64,000 bases of DNA, taken from positions 24,800 to 88,799 of the forward strand of contig NZ_JAIOZR010000001.1 in NCBI RefSeq assembly GCF_021740465.1. Direction: 5' to 3'. The DNA is from Chlorobium sp. GTDB lineage: Bacteria; Bacteroidota; Chlorobiia; Chlorobiales; Chlorobiaceae. How positions within the stretch are numbered: position 1 is the stretch's first letter; each line of letters begins with the position of its first letter. Of the stretch, positions 10,056 through 19,080 are shown piece by piece. The notes beneath the pieces are model-generated. The model was given only the letters and a program-made list of their open reading frames with translations, searched no databases and was not told where the DNA came from. Both the position numbers and the translations under genes were made by a program.

Positions 10056-11301
10056 AAACAAAACCATACAGCCCAGGGATGTGTTTCTGCAGGCGCTCTC
10101 ATCCCTTGCAGTCAACCGCCTCCGCTCCTGGCTTACCACCATGGGGGTCGCCGTCGGAGTGTTTTCGATTATTGCCGTCATGACCGCGCTTGACGCCATC
10201 GACAAGAGTGTCGAATCGGGACTCACCAGCCTCGGTGCGAACACCTTCCAGATCCAGAAATATCCTGCAACGGTTTTCGGAGGGGGACACAGCCGGAACC
10301 GTTATGCGAACCGGGAGGACATCACCTATAAGCAAGGGCTGTTTTTCCGCAAAATCATGGAATCGAAAGCAAGGAACATCGGCTTCATCATAACCTCGGC
10401 GGCAAACCAGGCCCGGTACGCCAACCGTTCTACCAACCCGGACGTGACCATGACCGGAGGCGACGAAAATTTTGCGCCGGCGAACGGCTTCATCCTCAGA
10501 ACCGGTAGAAACCTCAGCGGCAGCGATATCCAGTATGCCCGGAATATTGCGGTTCTGGGCGGAGAACTGGCCGAAAAACTCTTTCCTGCCGGAGAGAATC
10601 CACTGAACAAAACGATACGGGTCAACGGGCAGGTCTATACGGTAGCCGGTGTATTTGAAAAAAAAGGAGCCGCATTCGGTCAGAGCCAGGATAACATCGT
10701 GGTCATTCCCATCACCCGCTACCTCGACCATATCAACGAAAAAAGCACACTCAGCATAACCATTGAAGCCTTTTCGCAGGAGGAGTACCGGAAAACCATC
10801 GACCAGGCCGTAGGCGCCATGCGTCTTGCAAGAGGACTTACCATTCAGGAACCCAACGATTTCGAGATAAGAACCAACGACTCCCTGATCGATTCGTTCC
10901 GCGACATTCAGCGCATCATCAGCATCGGGGCATTCATCATCAGCTTCATGGCGCTGCTCACCGCAGGGGTGGGTATCATGAACATCATGCTGGTCAGCGT
11001 AACCGAAAGAACCAGGGAGATCGGCATCCGCAAGTCAATCGGCGCACCCCGCACAAGCATCCGCAACCAGTTTCTGCTCGAAGCCCTTACTCTTTCCCTG
11101 ACGGGAGGCTTCATCGGCATTATCGCCGGAATCGGCGCAGGAAATATCATTGCCGCAAACCTCAACCTTCCGCTCATCTTTCCCCTGCTCTGGATAAGCG
11201 TGTCGCTCGTGGTCTGCTCGATTATCGGCATGGCGTTTGGCATCTTTCCGGCATGGAAGGCCGCCGGTCTCGATCCCGTAGAAGCACTCCGCCCGAAATA
11301 A
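10048..11301 (+). CDS. MacB-type ABC permease 2
   Basis: Second permease of the exporter, 417 residues, same topology as its upstream partner: N-terminal helix near residues 27-48, a large periplasmic domain, and three C-terminal helices with the VTERTREIGIRKSIGAPR loop. The C-terminal FPAWKAAGLDPVEALRPK is the usual MacB/FtsX ending. Its ATG lies eight bases before the end of permease 1. A GC-rich inverted repeat sits directly at the stop codon, and the next gene is convergent, so this is the end of the operon. Confidence 0.9.
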   Translation: MSRNKTIQPRDVFLQALSSLAVNRLRSWLTTMGVAVGVFSIIAVMTALDAIDKSVESGLTSLGANTFQIQKYPATVFGGGHSRNRYANREDITYKQGLFFRKIMESKARNIGFIITSAANQARYANRSTNPDVTMTGGDENFAPANGFILRTGRNLSGSDIQYARNIAVLGGELAEKLFPAGENPLNKTIRVNGQVYTVAGVFEKKGAAFGQSQDNIVVIPITRYLDHINEKSTLSITIEAFSQEEYRKTIDQAVGAMRLARGLTIQEPNDFEIRTNDSLIDSFRDIQRIISIGAFIISFMALLTAGVGIMNIMLVSVTERTREIGIRKSIGAPRTSIRNQFLLEALTLSLTGGFIGIIAGIGAGNIIAANLNLPLIFPLLWISVSLVVCSIIGMAFGIFPAWKAAGLDPVEALRPK

Positions 11302-11317
11302 GCCCGACACTCGGGCT
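11301..11317. terminator. Inverted repeat between convergent genes
   Basis: AGCCCGA-cac-TCGGGCT forms a perfect 7-bp stem with a 3-base loop immediately after the permease stop and 14 bases before the stop of the convergent gene at 11331. There is no T-tract on either strand, so intrinsic termination is uncertain. Confidence 0.35.
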
Positions 11318-11330
11318 GTCGGCAGAACCT

Positions 11331-12275
11331 TCACCCGCCGCCAAGATTGCGGGAGAGAGCGCCCGCCGCCATGGTGAGGGAGCGAAGAGGGTCGCCCTCT
11401 TGTGCAGCCATGCCGAGAAGCTGCCGTTCAATGGCCGATCCCCTGCAGAAAGAGCCTTCGGCAGCCTCCCATGCCGGAAGCACCTCCCGCTCTATCCAGG
11501 CCCACCGGTCTTTCTCGACCGTAATGCTCCGCAGACCGGCGGCGGTTTCGAGGAAACCGGCAAAACCCGCGAACGAAGCCTTCCGGAACCGGCCCTCTTC
11601 GGTTCCGCACGAAAAATCGAGTTCGCTGCCGAACGAAACCACGATGCTTCCTGCAGGCGATACGGTTTCGAAGAGCGGTTGAAGGGTATGCTGCTGTTCA
11701 TGCCGCAGCAGCAGGATGTTTCCCTCCCTGATAAGGCTGCGAGCCACCATGCTGCCGTGATTCGCCGCAAGCTCCCGCCGTCCCTCGTCGATCAGGCGAA
11801 ATCCTTGAAGCATGAACGACTCGTCCGCACTGAAGCACCCAGCCTCGACCTCATCGATGCCTCCGTGCAGGTAAGCCGCATGAGCCCAGGCGATGTCACG
11901 GTAGATGCTGTTGTTTCCCCTTCGTATGACATCAAAATCGGAAAATAGCAGCCGGTCGGCCGCAAACGTATGGAGAGACGAAGCGAAAAATATCGGAGTC
12001 CGCAAGAGTGCACCGATAAGCTCGCCAATACCGGCATTCGCTCCCCCTTTTTGCTGCACGTCCATCGAAGGAGCCTGCATTAGTTCGAACATGATGAGAG
12101 CAAGACCTACCTGCCTCGATGCAAACGCGGCCATTCCCGCCCACTTGAACAGTTCTGGCTTTTCAAGATACCATGTTGCATAACCGGAGGTAATGGCCAG
12201 ATTGCGTGCAACCGCCTGCGCTTCCACCGGAAGCCGCTCTTCGAGCATTGCGCTCCAGACCTCTCGTTCGGGCAT
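11331..12275 (-). CDS. Conserved protein of unknown function
   Basis: I do not recognise the family. I start it at ATG 12275 (MPEREVW) because GGGAGG lies eight bases upstream; the frame is open to 12392 but the extra 39 residues lack a better ribosome site. The 314-residue protein has no signal peptide or clear membrane helix and looks mostly helical. Notable features are a conserved-looking Tyr/Trp-rich block (GYATWYLEKPELFKWAGMAA), a HEQQH motif near residue 190 that could bind metal or be structural, and a glycine-alanine-rich C-terminus. It stands alone, convergent to the exporter operon and divergent from an OmpA-family lipoprotein gene. Confidence 0.7.
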   Translation of the reverse strand: MPEREVWSAMLEERLPVEAQAVARNLAITSGYATWYLEKPELFKWAGMAAFASRQVGLALIMFELMQAPSMDVQQKGGANAGIGELIGALLRTPIFFASSLHTFAADRLLFSDFDVIRRGNNSIYRDIAWAHAAYLHGGIDEVEAGCFSADESFMLQGFRLIDEGRRELAANHGSMVARSLIREGNILLLRHEQQHTLQPLFETVSPAGSIVVSFGSELDFSCGTEEGRFRKASFAGFAGFLETAAGLRSITVEKDRWAWIEREVLPAWEAAEGSFCRGSAIERQLLGMAAQEGDPLRSLTMAAGALSRNLGGG

Positions 12276-12605
12276 AAGAAATCCTCCCATTCGATTTGTG
12301 AGACTCGTTCCATTCCGGAAAAGAACGAAATCCCCCTGTAAAAAATTTGCTGCGAATGTGTATGCAAAGCGTCGCAGAGCTGCAGCGGGCACTATAATAA
12401 CCCGGCGAAAAAAACCGGCCCTCCAGGGGACTTTCTTGAGGGATCGGGGAACTTAAGAACAGATGCAGGTATTTTATAACATCATCGCTGATAATACACT
12501 TAGCTGAATCTATATCATTGATGTATTCCGCTTCCCGGAAATGAATGCTTTTGCACTGATTTTTTTCATGACCGCTCAGCTCCAACTGTTAAACACATCG
12601 AAACC

Positions 12606-13295
12606 ATGACACATCTGCAAAAACTGACCAAACCGGTAGCCCTGCTTCTGATTATTGCCATGACTTCCCTCACCTGGGGATGCGAGAGCACGACAAATGC
12701 CGGCCGTGGAGCCGGGTACGGCGCTGCCGCAGGCGGCCTGCTCGGCGGCATTATCGGCAGCAAATCGGGAAGCTGGGCCAAAGGAGCTATTCTTGGCGCG
12801 GTTATTGGCGGCGCTGCCGGTGCTCTTATCGGCAACTATATGGACAAGCAGGCTGCCGAAATCGACAGGAATGTCGAGGGAGCAACCGTGGAACGTGTAG
12901 GCGAAGGCATCCGGGTCGTGTTCGATTCAGGGATTCTTTTCTCCACCGCATCATCGACCGTAACCTCCACCAGCCGGTACAATCTCGAGAAGCTCGCACG
13001 AATTCTCAACAACTATGACGACACCAATGTGGTGATCGAGGGCCACACCGACAGCATCGGCAACGAACAGAGCAACCAGATTCTCTCCGAGCGCCGCGCA
13101 GATGCGGTTTCGAACCTTCTGAGGGCATATGGAGTTTCAGGCAACAGGCTCTCAGCTGTAGGTTTCGGTGAAACCAGACCGGTTGCCACCAACGAAACCG
13201 AGTCCGGCCGCCGCCTGAACCGCCGCGTTGAAATCCTTATTTACGCCAACAACGAACTGAAACGGCAGGCACAATCCGGAGAACTGAGGATGTAA
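12606..13295 (+). CDS. OmpA-family lipoprotein with glycine zipper (YiaD-like)
   Basis: Outer-membrane-anchored peptidoglycan-binding protein of 229 residues. The N-terminus is a signal peptide ending at TWGC (Cys 22 as likely lipidation site). Residues 30-80 form a glycine-zipper segment (AGYGAAAGGLLGGIIG, GAVIGGAAGALIGNYMD), followed by the OmpA C-terminal domain from residue about 100, with VVIEGHTDSIG and LSERRADAVSNLL, the diaminopimelate-binding Asp and Arg. The arrangement is that of YiaD/PAL-like stress lipoproteins. It is monocistronic and closed by a strong terminator at 13334. Confidence 0.88.
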   Translation: MTHLQKLTKPVALLLIIAMTSLTWGCESTTNAGRGAGYGAAAGGLLGGIIGSKSGSWAKGAILGAVIGGAAGALIGNYMDKQAAEIDRNVEGATVERVGEGIRVVFDSGILFSTASSTVTSTSRYNLEKLARILNNYDDTNVVIEGHTDSIGNEQSNQILSERRADAVSNLLRAYGVSGNRLSAVGFGETRPVATNETESGRRLNRRVEILIYANNELKRQAQSGELRM

Positions 13296-13333
13296 GCCTC
13301 TCTCAGGCGCCGATGGCTACCTTAACCATCAAA

Positions 13334-13368
13334 GCCTGAACGTCCGGCCGGACGTTCAGGCTTTTTTT
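13334..13368 (+). terminator. Rho-independent terminator of the OmpA lipoprotein gene
   Basis: A perfect palindrome GCCTGAACGTCC/GGACGTTCAGGC (13334-13361) followed by seven T residues, 38 bases after the stop codon at 13295. Confidence 0.92.
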
Positions 13369-13439
13369 ATTGCCGAAAAAAAAACTCGGGCTATATTTGG
13401 GGCAAATCGACTCTGCCGTTTCCAACAACATTTATCACC

Positions 13440-13832
13440 ATGCTATTCAACAATCCTGAAGAAGTGCTGTTCCAGTGGGTTTCTCGGGTATGCTGCGGAA
13501 ACCCTGATGACATAGCGGCCCTTTACCATGAACATGCCGTGCTGATTCCAACCTTTTCTCCCCATACGGTAACCTCCCATGAAGGGATAAAAGGCTATTT
13601 CGAACAGCTTGCGACCAGAGACGGCCTTGGTGTAAGGCTCCACAACAAAGCCCTCAGAAAACAACCCCTGAGTGAAACCCTGCATACCCTTAGCGGTATC
13701 TACTCCTTTGAATTCGAAGTCGATCAGGTGCTGCTGAGTTTTCCTTCCCGGTTCAGCTTCGTTATCGATATCGCCTGCGAAAAACCTATAGTACACCACC
13801 ACTCCTCTCAGGTACCAAGAAACCTGTCATAA
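13440..13832 (+). CDS. NTF2-like (SnoaL / CaMKII-association type) protein
   Basis: A 130-residue cytosolic protein with the cone-shaped NTF2 fold signature: NPDDIAALYHEHAVLIPTFS at residues 21-40, EGIKGYFEQLA near 50 and a beta-rich second half ending PIVHHHSSQVP. The same layout occurs in DUF4440 and CaMKII-association-domain proteins that sit near carbonic anhydrase or stand alone in bacteria; some are small-molecule-binding or isomerase-like, and none of the residues seen here fixes a reaction. Start ATG directly at 13440. It is flanked by terminator-like hairpins on both sides and is therefore a single-gene unit. Confidence 0.75.
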   Translation: MLFNNPEEVLFQWVSRVCCGNPDDIAALYHEHAVLIPTFSPHTVTSHEGIKGYFEQLATRDGLGVRLHNKALRKQPLSETLHTLSGIYSFEFEVDQVLLSFPSRFSFVIDIACEKPIVHHHSSQVPRNLS

Positions 13833-13840
13833 ACAGACAA

Positions 13841-13875
13841 CTCCCTCTGTGGAAAACGGAAATCCGCAGAGGGAG
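13841..13875. terminator. Hairpin between convergent NTF2-like and lpxD genes
   Basis: CTCCCTCTgtGG ... CCgcAGAGGGAG forms an 8-bp stem extended past one mismatch and wobble, with an 11-base loop, located between two convergent stop codons (13832 and 13912). No clear T-tract on the plus side; the minus side is only moderately T-rich. Confidence 0.5.
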
Positions 13876-13911
13876 TACGTCAGGATAACAAGCACGGGAC
13901 TGTAAACCGTC

Positions 13912-14964
13912 TCAGTCCTGCTTCATAAGGCTGAGCACAACTTCAAGCTTTTCAAGGCGTTCCTTCATAGAACCGAGACTCCTCACCAGAGCTTCCTGCT
14001 TGAGCTGTTCCCTCATGGGTTGAGCCGGAGTACCGCGCAAGACAATACCGGCATCAGGAAACGACTTGGAAAGACCGGATTTTGCTGCTACCTGTATGCG
14101 ATCGGCAAGCTCAAGATGACCTGCAAACCCAACCTGCCCGCCGATCATGCAACATTTGCCGAGGATAACGCTGCCGGATATTCCCGCCTGGGCAGCAATG
14201 ACCGTATGATCTCCGATACGACAGTTGTGTGCCACCTGAACGAGGTTATCGATTTTCACCCCTTTTCCGATCACTGTGCTTCCCATCGTAGCCCGGTCGA
14301 TTGTGGTGTTTGCTCCGATTTCAGTATCGTCACCGATTTCGACAATGCCGAGCTGCGGTATTTTCAGATATGAACCGTCCTCCTGCGGGGCAAAACCGAA
14401 TCCGTCTGCCCCGATAACACTGCCGGAGTGTATGATTACACGGCTGCCGATAACGGTGCCATCGTAACAGGTCACATGCGCATTGATCACCGTCCCGCTG
14501 CCGACGGCAACGTCATGAAGCAGAACCGAATGAGGCCCGATCACCGAATTGTCGCCGATCGAACAACCGTCACCTACAACCGCATACTCACCTATCGAGA
14601 CACCGATTCCAAGCCGTACATCCCTGCCGATCACCGCCGTCGCAGCTATACCCGGCCCGGCAATCGTTCTGGGTTTGTAGAACTTCTGAAGCAGGAGCAT
14701 GAACGCAGTATAGGGATCACCTACCCTGATAAATGAAGTACGTCCCAGATAGGCTTCAACATCGACTCCTTGACCAACAATCACCAGAGATGCCTCTGTC
14801 CCGTCGAGAAACCTGAGATATTTTTCATTCGACACAAAGGTGACCTGACCCGGTTGCGCAGTTTCGATTTTTCCCGGACCGGAAATTACGCCATCGCTGG
14901 AGCCATGCAGTTCGACGCTTCCGAAAAACTGCCCGAGGTAGTCCCTGATTTCACTTATTAACAT
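13912..14964 (-). CDS. lpxD: UDP-3-O-acylglucosamine N-acyltransferase
   Basis: Third step of lipid A synthesis: transfers a hydroxyacyl chain from acyl carrier protein to the amino group of UDP-3-O-acyl-glucosamine. The 350-residue protein has the N-terminal uridine-binding domain (residues 1-100), then a left-handed beta helix of hexapeptide repeats ([16 protein letters not shown] and so on) up to about 310, and a C-terminal coiled helix ([19 protein letters not shown]). The catalytic His lies in [10 protein letters not shown]. Transcribed away from prs; no other lpx gene is adjacent, so it is separated from the usual lpx/fab cluster. Confidence 0.95.
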   Translation of the reverse strand: MLISEIRDYLGQFFGSVELHGSSDGVISGPGKIETAQPGQVTFVSNEKYLRFLDGTEASLVIVGQGVDVEAYLGRTSFIRVGDPYTAFMLLLQKFYKPRTIAGPGIAATAVIGRDVRLGIGVSIGEYAVVGDGCSIGDNSVIGPHSVLLHDVAVGSGTVINAHVTCYDGTVIGSRVIIHSGSVIGADGFGFAPQEDGSYLKIPQLGIVEIGDDTEIGANTTIDRATMGSTVIGKGVKIDNLVQVAHNCRIGDHTVIAAQAGISGSVILGKCCMIGGQVGFAGHLELADRIQVAAKSGLSKSFPDAGIVLRGTPAQPMREQLKQEALVRSLGSMKERLEKLEVVLSLMKQD

Positions 14965-15150
14965 ATTTTACAAGTAGATAACAATGCCGTACAAAGAGGA
15001 AAAAATTAATTAATTTTTAAGCCTTTTTCATTATATTCGAAGTCCCGTGAAGGCCTCGATTCCGAAAAGAAAAAAAAGACACGGCCGTCCAGGAAATGAA
15101 AAAAATACTGCCATAATATAACCCGTTTCATAGTGAAAATGCAGGACGCA

Positions 15151-16122
15151 ATGGCAAAACCAATTAAAATTTTTGCAGGGCGCAGCAACCCGGCTATCGC
15201 AGAGAAAATAGCACGTTATCTCGGCATGCCGCTGTGCAATGCAAAAGTCGAAAATTTCTCCGACGGGGAAATTTCAGTAAACTATTTCGAATCGGTCAGG
15301 GGATCGGATCTGTTCATCATCCAGTCCACCAATCCGCCTGCCGACAGCCTCATGGAGCTGCTGATCATGATCGATGCTGCCCGGCGTTCCTCTGCAGCAA
15401 GGATCACGGCGGTTCTCCCCTATTACGGCTATGCCCGACAGGACAGAAAGGACAAGCCGAGGGTTGCCATCACAGCAAAACTTGTCGCCAACCTGCTTAC
15501 CGAAGCCGGAGCGAACCGCATTCTTACAATGGATCTGCACGCCCCGCAGATACAGGGTTTTTTCGATATTCCGTTTGACCACCTTTACTCGAGCGTCGTG
15601 CTCATCGACCATATCCGGCACAGAGATTTCCGCGACAACCTTGTCGTTGCCTCTCCTGACGTCGGCGGCGTCAAACTTGCAAGAAAATTCGCCGAAGAGC
15701 TCGGCACCGATCTGGTGATTGTCGATAAACGGCGTCCGAAAGCAAACGTAGCAGAAGTAATGAACATCATCGGCGATGTAAGCGGAAGAAACGTCCTGCT
15801 TGTCGACGACATGATCGACACTGCAGGCACGCTGGTCAATGCGGCAAAAGCCATACGCGAAGCAGGCGGCCTGAACATCTATGCGGCGGCAACACACCCT
15901 ATCCTTTCCGGACCGGCCATAGAGCGGATCGATGCATCGGTTATCGAAAAGGTGATCGTTACCGATTCGGTGGTCACCAATCACGCATATTCGCCCAAAA
16001 TCGAAACCGTCTCGGTAAGCGGTCTGTTCGGCGAAGCCATCAAGCGGATTTACGAAGACGATTCGGTCAGCTGCCTGTTCGACAGCAAGAATATCAGCGA
16101 AAAAATCACGAACAATCATTAA
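15151..16122 (+). CDS. prs: Ribose-phosphate pyrophosphokinase
   Basis: Makes PRPP from ribose 5-phosphate and ATP for nucleotide, His and Trp synthesis. I prefer ATG 15151 (MAKPIKIFAGRSNP, 323 residues) because AGGA lies five bases upstream and the family starts at this point; a GTG at 15133 and ATG at 15139 are in frame but have no ribosome site. Motifs: FSDGEISVNYFESVRGSD, YYGYARQDRKD (ATP loop), MDLHAPQIQGFF, KRRPKANVAEVM, and the PRPP loop VLLVDDMIDTAGTL near residue 220. It is followed after 31 bases by the ribosomal protein L25 gene, a common pairing. Confidence 0.96.
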   Translation: MAKPIKIFAGRSNPAIAEKIARYLGMPLCNAKVENFSDGEISVNYFESVRGSDLFIIQSTNPPADSLMELLIMIDAARRSSAARITAVLPYYGYARQDRKDKPRVAITAKLVANLLTEAGANRILTMDLHAPQIQGFFDIPFDHLYSSVVLIDHIRHRDFRDNLVVASPDVGGVKLARKFAEELGTDLVIVDKRRPKANVAEVMNIIGDVSGRNVLLVDDMIDTAGTLVNAAKAIREAGGLNIYAAATHPILSGPAIERIDASVIEKVIVTDSVVTNHAYSPKIETVSVSGLFGEAIKRIYEDDSVSCLFDSKNISEKITNNH

Positions 16123-16153
16123 ATCACAAGCAGAAAAGATATAAAGGAAGAGC

Positions 16154-16747
16154 ATGGAAACAATTGCATTAGGGGTAGAATCCCGCATCGTCAGAAAAAA
16201 CGAAGCGGCAAAACTGCGCAAGAGCGGCATCGTTCCTGCCGTTATCTATCATAAAGGTGAAGAGACCGTCGCAGTCAGCGTCAACGAGATCGCACTCAAC
16301 AAACTCGTTCATTCGGCCGAATCACACATTATCGACCTCCAGTTTCCGGACGGCAAAACAATGCGCTCCTTCATCAAGGACGTACAGTTCGACCCGGTAA
16401 GCGACCGTATCATTCATACCGATTTTCAGCTCTTTGCAGCCGATGAAATCGTTGAACTTGAAGTTCCTGTAGCTGTAAGCGGCAACGCCGCAGGTGTCGA
16501 AAAAGGAGGGAAAATCCAGATTATCCGGCATGCATTGACCATCAAAGGCATGCCTGCCGATATGCCGGATCACCTCACCATCGACGTCACCGCTCTGGAA
16601 ATCGGCCATATCATCCACGTAAAAGAGATCCCGATGGACGCCTATTCCGGACTCAGCATCATGGATGACCCCGATACGCCGGTTGTGAGCGTTCTTGCAC
16701 CGAAAAAGGAAGCCGAGGCGGCCGGAGAAGCTGCTACTGAAGCCTGA
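16154..16747 (+). CDS. rplY: 50S ribosomal protein L25 / general stress protein Ctc
   Basis: 5S rRNA-binding ribosomal protein of the long Ctc type, 197 residues, with the N-terminal L25 beta-barrel (VESRIVRKNEAAKLRKSGIVPAVIY) and the C-terminal TL5 domain (from about residue 100), ending in an Ala/Glu-rich tail (KKEAEAAGEAATEA). AAAGGAAGAG lies directly before the ATG. It is cotranscribed with prs and closed by a strong terminator at 16794. Confidence 0.95.
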   Translation: METIALGVESRIVRKNEAAKLRKSGIVPAVIYHKGEETVAVSVNEIALNKLVHSAESHIIDLQFPDGKTMRSFIKDVQFDPVSDRIIHTDFQLFAADEIVELEVPVAVSGNAAGVEKGGKIQIIRHALTIKGMPADMPDHLTIDVTALEIGHIIHVKEIPMDAYSGLSIMDDPDTPVVSVLAPKKEAEAAGEAATEA

Positions 16748-16793
16748 AAAACACCGCATCCTTTCCACTGCAAAGAGAACATGCATTCAAAAA

Positions 16794-16827
16794 GCAGCTT
16801 TCCCCGAAACGGAAAGCTGCTTTTTTT
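16794..16827 (+). terminator. Rho-independent terminator of prs-rplY
   Basis: GCAGCTTTCC-ccgaaac-GGAAAGCTGC, a perfect 10-bp stem with a 7-base loop, followed by seven T residues, 46 bases after the rplY stop. Confidence 0.95.
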
Positions 16828-17052
16828 GTTCGCCGGAGGGTTTTCGAGCTGCATGTATTGTTTTTTACGGTAATTGAAACAATATTGGCAGTACACAGTC
16901 TCACAGGACCGCACTGGTACCCACTATTGCTGATTCAAGCGTTTTTTCGCCGGACCGCTCCGGAAAGTGATGATTTCCTGGGGACCTGAAGCGAAAAAAA
17001 CACAATTGCCGGACAAAGCAGCAGCGACCACCATAAATCAGATACTTGAGCA

Positions 17053-18498
17053 TTGCCGCTTCTTCATCTCATCCCCGGACTCGGTCTTATCAGCCGTCAA
17101 AGAAAAGGACAGGGCATCTTTCTGCTCTGCTCATTTCTTGCCTATCTCTTCATCCTGATCCTGCAGTGGGACCTGGTGCTTATCAGTCTCCGTTCACTTG
17201 CCCTCGCATCAGCACTGCTGGTGACGGCGCCCCAGAGGCTCAGGGAAATTTTCAGCATCGAGATCGTCGAATTCTGGATTTCGGCAATCGTGCTTCTGGC
17301 CATGCTGCCTGCGCTCGCCCTCATTTCAAAAAAATCAGCGGCGAAGGCCACCCGGCAAAATTCAGACGGGAGCCGCAACGAATCCAGCCTCGGAAGCATC
17401 AGCCTGCAGGCATTCATGCGCAACACCATCGCCCAGAGTGCGGCCGCCGTGGTTTTCGTCCTTTACTCCGTAGCGTTTCTTGCCCCTTTTCTTGCACCAT
17501 TCAGCCCTTACGACCAGCAGGATTTTCTCGTTACCGCCTATAAGCCGCCGTTGACCCGACTGCAGGCGCTGGTACTCCGGCAGCCAAAAATCCAGGTGAT
17601 GCCCGTCGCAAAGGCTGAAAACACCGAAGACCGCATGGCAGCATCCCTGATCGACGATCTCAGGACCCTGAAAACACGAAACGAACCCCATGCCCTGAAA
17701 TTTATCGACAGCTACCGCATCGAAAACGGCACGGTCACCTTTTTGCAGGGCATGAGAACAAGAACCATGCCTGTTGAGGAACTTGCCGACCGAAAAGGAA
17801 AAGCTCCGGAGATCACCAGAACGTTCGTGCTCGGAACCGACCAGTACGGACGCGACATTCTCAGCCGGGTGATCTACGGCTCGCGCATTTCGCTCTCCAT
17901 CGGATTTCTTGTGGTGCTTATCTCGGTTACCCTCGGAACTGTCATCGGCATATCTTCTGGCTATTTCGGAGGCTGGATCGATGCGCTGCTCATGAGAATC
18001 GTCGATGTGCTGATCGCCTTTCCCGCGCTCTTCCTGATTCTCATCATCATAGCCGCATTCGGTAACTCGATCTATCTGATCGTCATCACGCTCTCCTTCA
18101 CCGGATGGATGGGGGTAGCCCGCATCGTCAGAAGCCAGGTACTCTCGCTCAAGGAGCAGGAGTTCATTCTTGCGGCCAAAGCGCTCGGACTCTCCAGCAT
18201 GAGAATCATTTTCCGCCACCTTGCGCCTAACACCCTCACACCGGTCATCATTGCAGCAACCCTCCGTATCGGCAGCATCATCCTTACCGAAGCCGGCCTC
18301 TCGTTCCTCGGTCTCGGCGTACAGCCTCCCACTCCGAGCTGGGGCAACATCATCAACGAAGGCCGCGACAGCCTTCTGAACCACTGGTGGATATCGACCT
18401 TTCCCGGCATCGCCATTCTCACCACGGTGGTCTGCTTCAACCTTATTGGCGACGGCGTGCGGGACGCCCTCGACCCCAGAATGCGCGGACAGACATGA
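17053..18498 (+). CDS. Oligopeptide-type ABC transporter permease (DppC/OppC family)
   Basis: Inner-membrane permease of 481 residues, about 180 longer than usual DppC. It starts at a TTG (17053); an in-frame TGA four codons earlier excludes anything further upstream. Residues 1-110 form extra hydrophobic helices with a short basic loop; the OppC-type N-terminal helix is at about 130-150 (SVAFLAPFLAPFSPYDQQ), then about 90 residues of soluble insert before LGTDQYGRDILSRVIYGSRI and the BPD transport domain, with the EAA loop AAKALGLSSMRIIFRHLAPN. No ATPase, partner permease or binding protein is adjacent. The next gene starts within its stop codon. Confidence 0.88.
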   Translation: MPLLHLIPGLGLISRQRKGQGIFLLCSFLAYLFILILQWDLVLISLRSLALASALLVTAPQRLREIFSIEIVEFWISAIVLLAMLPALALISKKSAAKATRQNSDGSRNESSLGSISLQAFMRNTIAQSAAAVVFVLYSVAFLAPFLAPFSPYDQQDFLVTAYKPPLTRLQALVLRQPKIQVMPVAKAENTEDRMAASLIDDLRTLKTRNEPHALKFIDSYRIENGTVTFLQGMRTRTMPVEELADRKGKAPEITRTFVLGTDQYGRDILSRVIYGSRISLSIGFLVVLISVTLGTVIGISSGYFGGWIDALLMRIVDVLIAFPALFLILIIIAAFGNSIYLIVITLSFTGWMGVARIVRSQVLSLKEQEFILAAKALGLSSMRIIFRHLAPNTLTPVIIAATLRIGSIILTEAGLSFLGLGVQPPTPSWGNIINEGRDSLLNHWWISTFPGIAILTTVVCFNLIGDGVRDALDPRMRGQT

Positions 18499-19055
18499 AC
18501 GGCCAGCCTGAACCGGGTGCATGGGAAAAACTCGGCACACAATACCTCTACCGATACCCATGGCTCACCATGCGCCAGGACAGGGTACGACTTCCGAACG
18601 GCAGGGTTATCGACGACTACTACATCTGGGAGTACCCACCCTGGACCAACGTACTGGCCCTGACCGGAAAAGGCCATGCTGTGCTGATCCGGCAGTACCG
18701 GCACGGAATAGGAGGGGTTTACTGGGAGCTTCCTGCAGGCGTTCACGACAAGCCCGGCGAATCGCTGCTCGAAGCAGCGCAGCGCGAACTGCTCGAAGAA
18801 ACCGGATTCGGGGGTGGAACATGGACGCCCTGGATGGAGCTGTCGGCGAACCCCGCCCTGCAGAACAACCTCACCTGCACCTTTCTTGCCGAAGGAGTGG
18901 AACCTCTGGGGCCAAGGCAGCTCGACGCCACCGAGGAGATTTCCGTCCATCTGGTAAGCATAGAGGAGCTGAAGACCATCGTCCTCCAGGGAGAGATGCT
19001 TCAGTCCCTGCATGCTGCACCCATTCTGAAATATCTCCTGATGCTGAACCGCTGA
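18495..19055 (+). CDS. NUDIX hydrolase (ADP-ribose pyrophosphatase-like)
   Basis: Hydrolase of nucleoside diphosphate derivatives, 186 residues. I start it at ATG 18495, overlapping the permease stop by four bases (ATGA), because the upstream in-frame extension is the shadow of the permease. The Nudix box is complete: LPAGVHDKPGESLLEAAQRELLEETGFG around residues 80-105, with the catalytic Glu in RELLEET. The preceding VLIRQYRHGIGG and the WELPAG context resemble ADP-ribose/ADP-sugar pyrophosphatases. Translational coupling to a peptide permease is shared chance or operon convenience; no substrate link is visible. Confidence 0.92.
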   Translation: MNGQPEPGAWEKLGTQYLYRYPWLTMRQDRVRLPNGRVIDDYYIWEYPPWTNVLALTGKGHAVLIRQYRHGIGGVYWELPAGVHDKPGESLLEAAQRELLEETGFGGGTWTPWMELSANPALQNNLTCTFLAEGVEPLGPRQLDATEEISVHLVSIEELKTIVLQGEMLQSLHAAPILKYLLMLNR

Positions 19056-19080
19056 GACCACTACCCGAGACCAGGCAGTC

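Noticed and set aside
8712..10244. Long minus-strand open frame of 510 codons opposite the ABC permease genes
   Set aside because: It mirrors the permease gene codon for codon, is rich in His, Glu and Gly as shadows of membrane proteins are, and has no family motif or ribosome site; the permeases on the plus strand carry clear domains.
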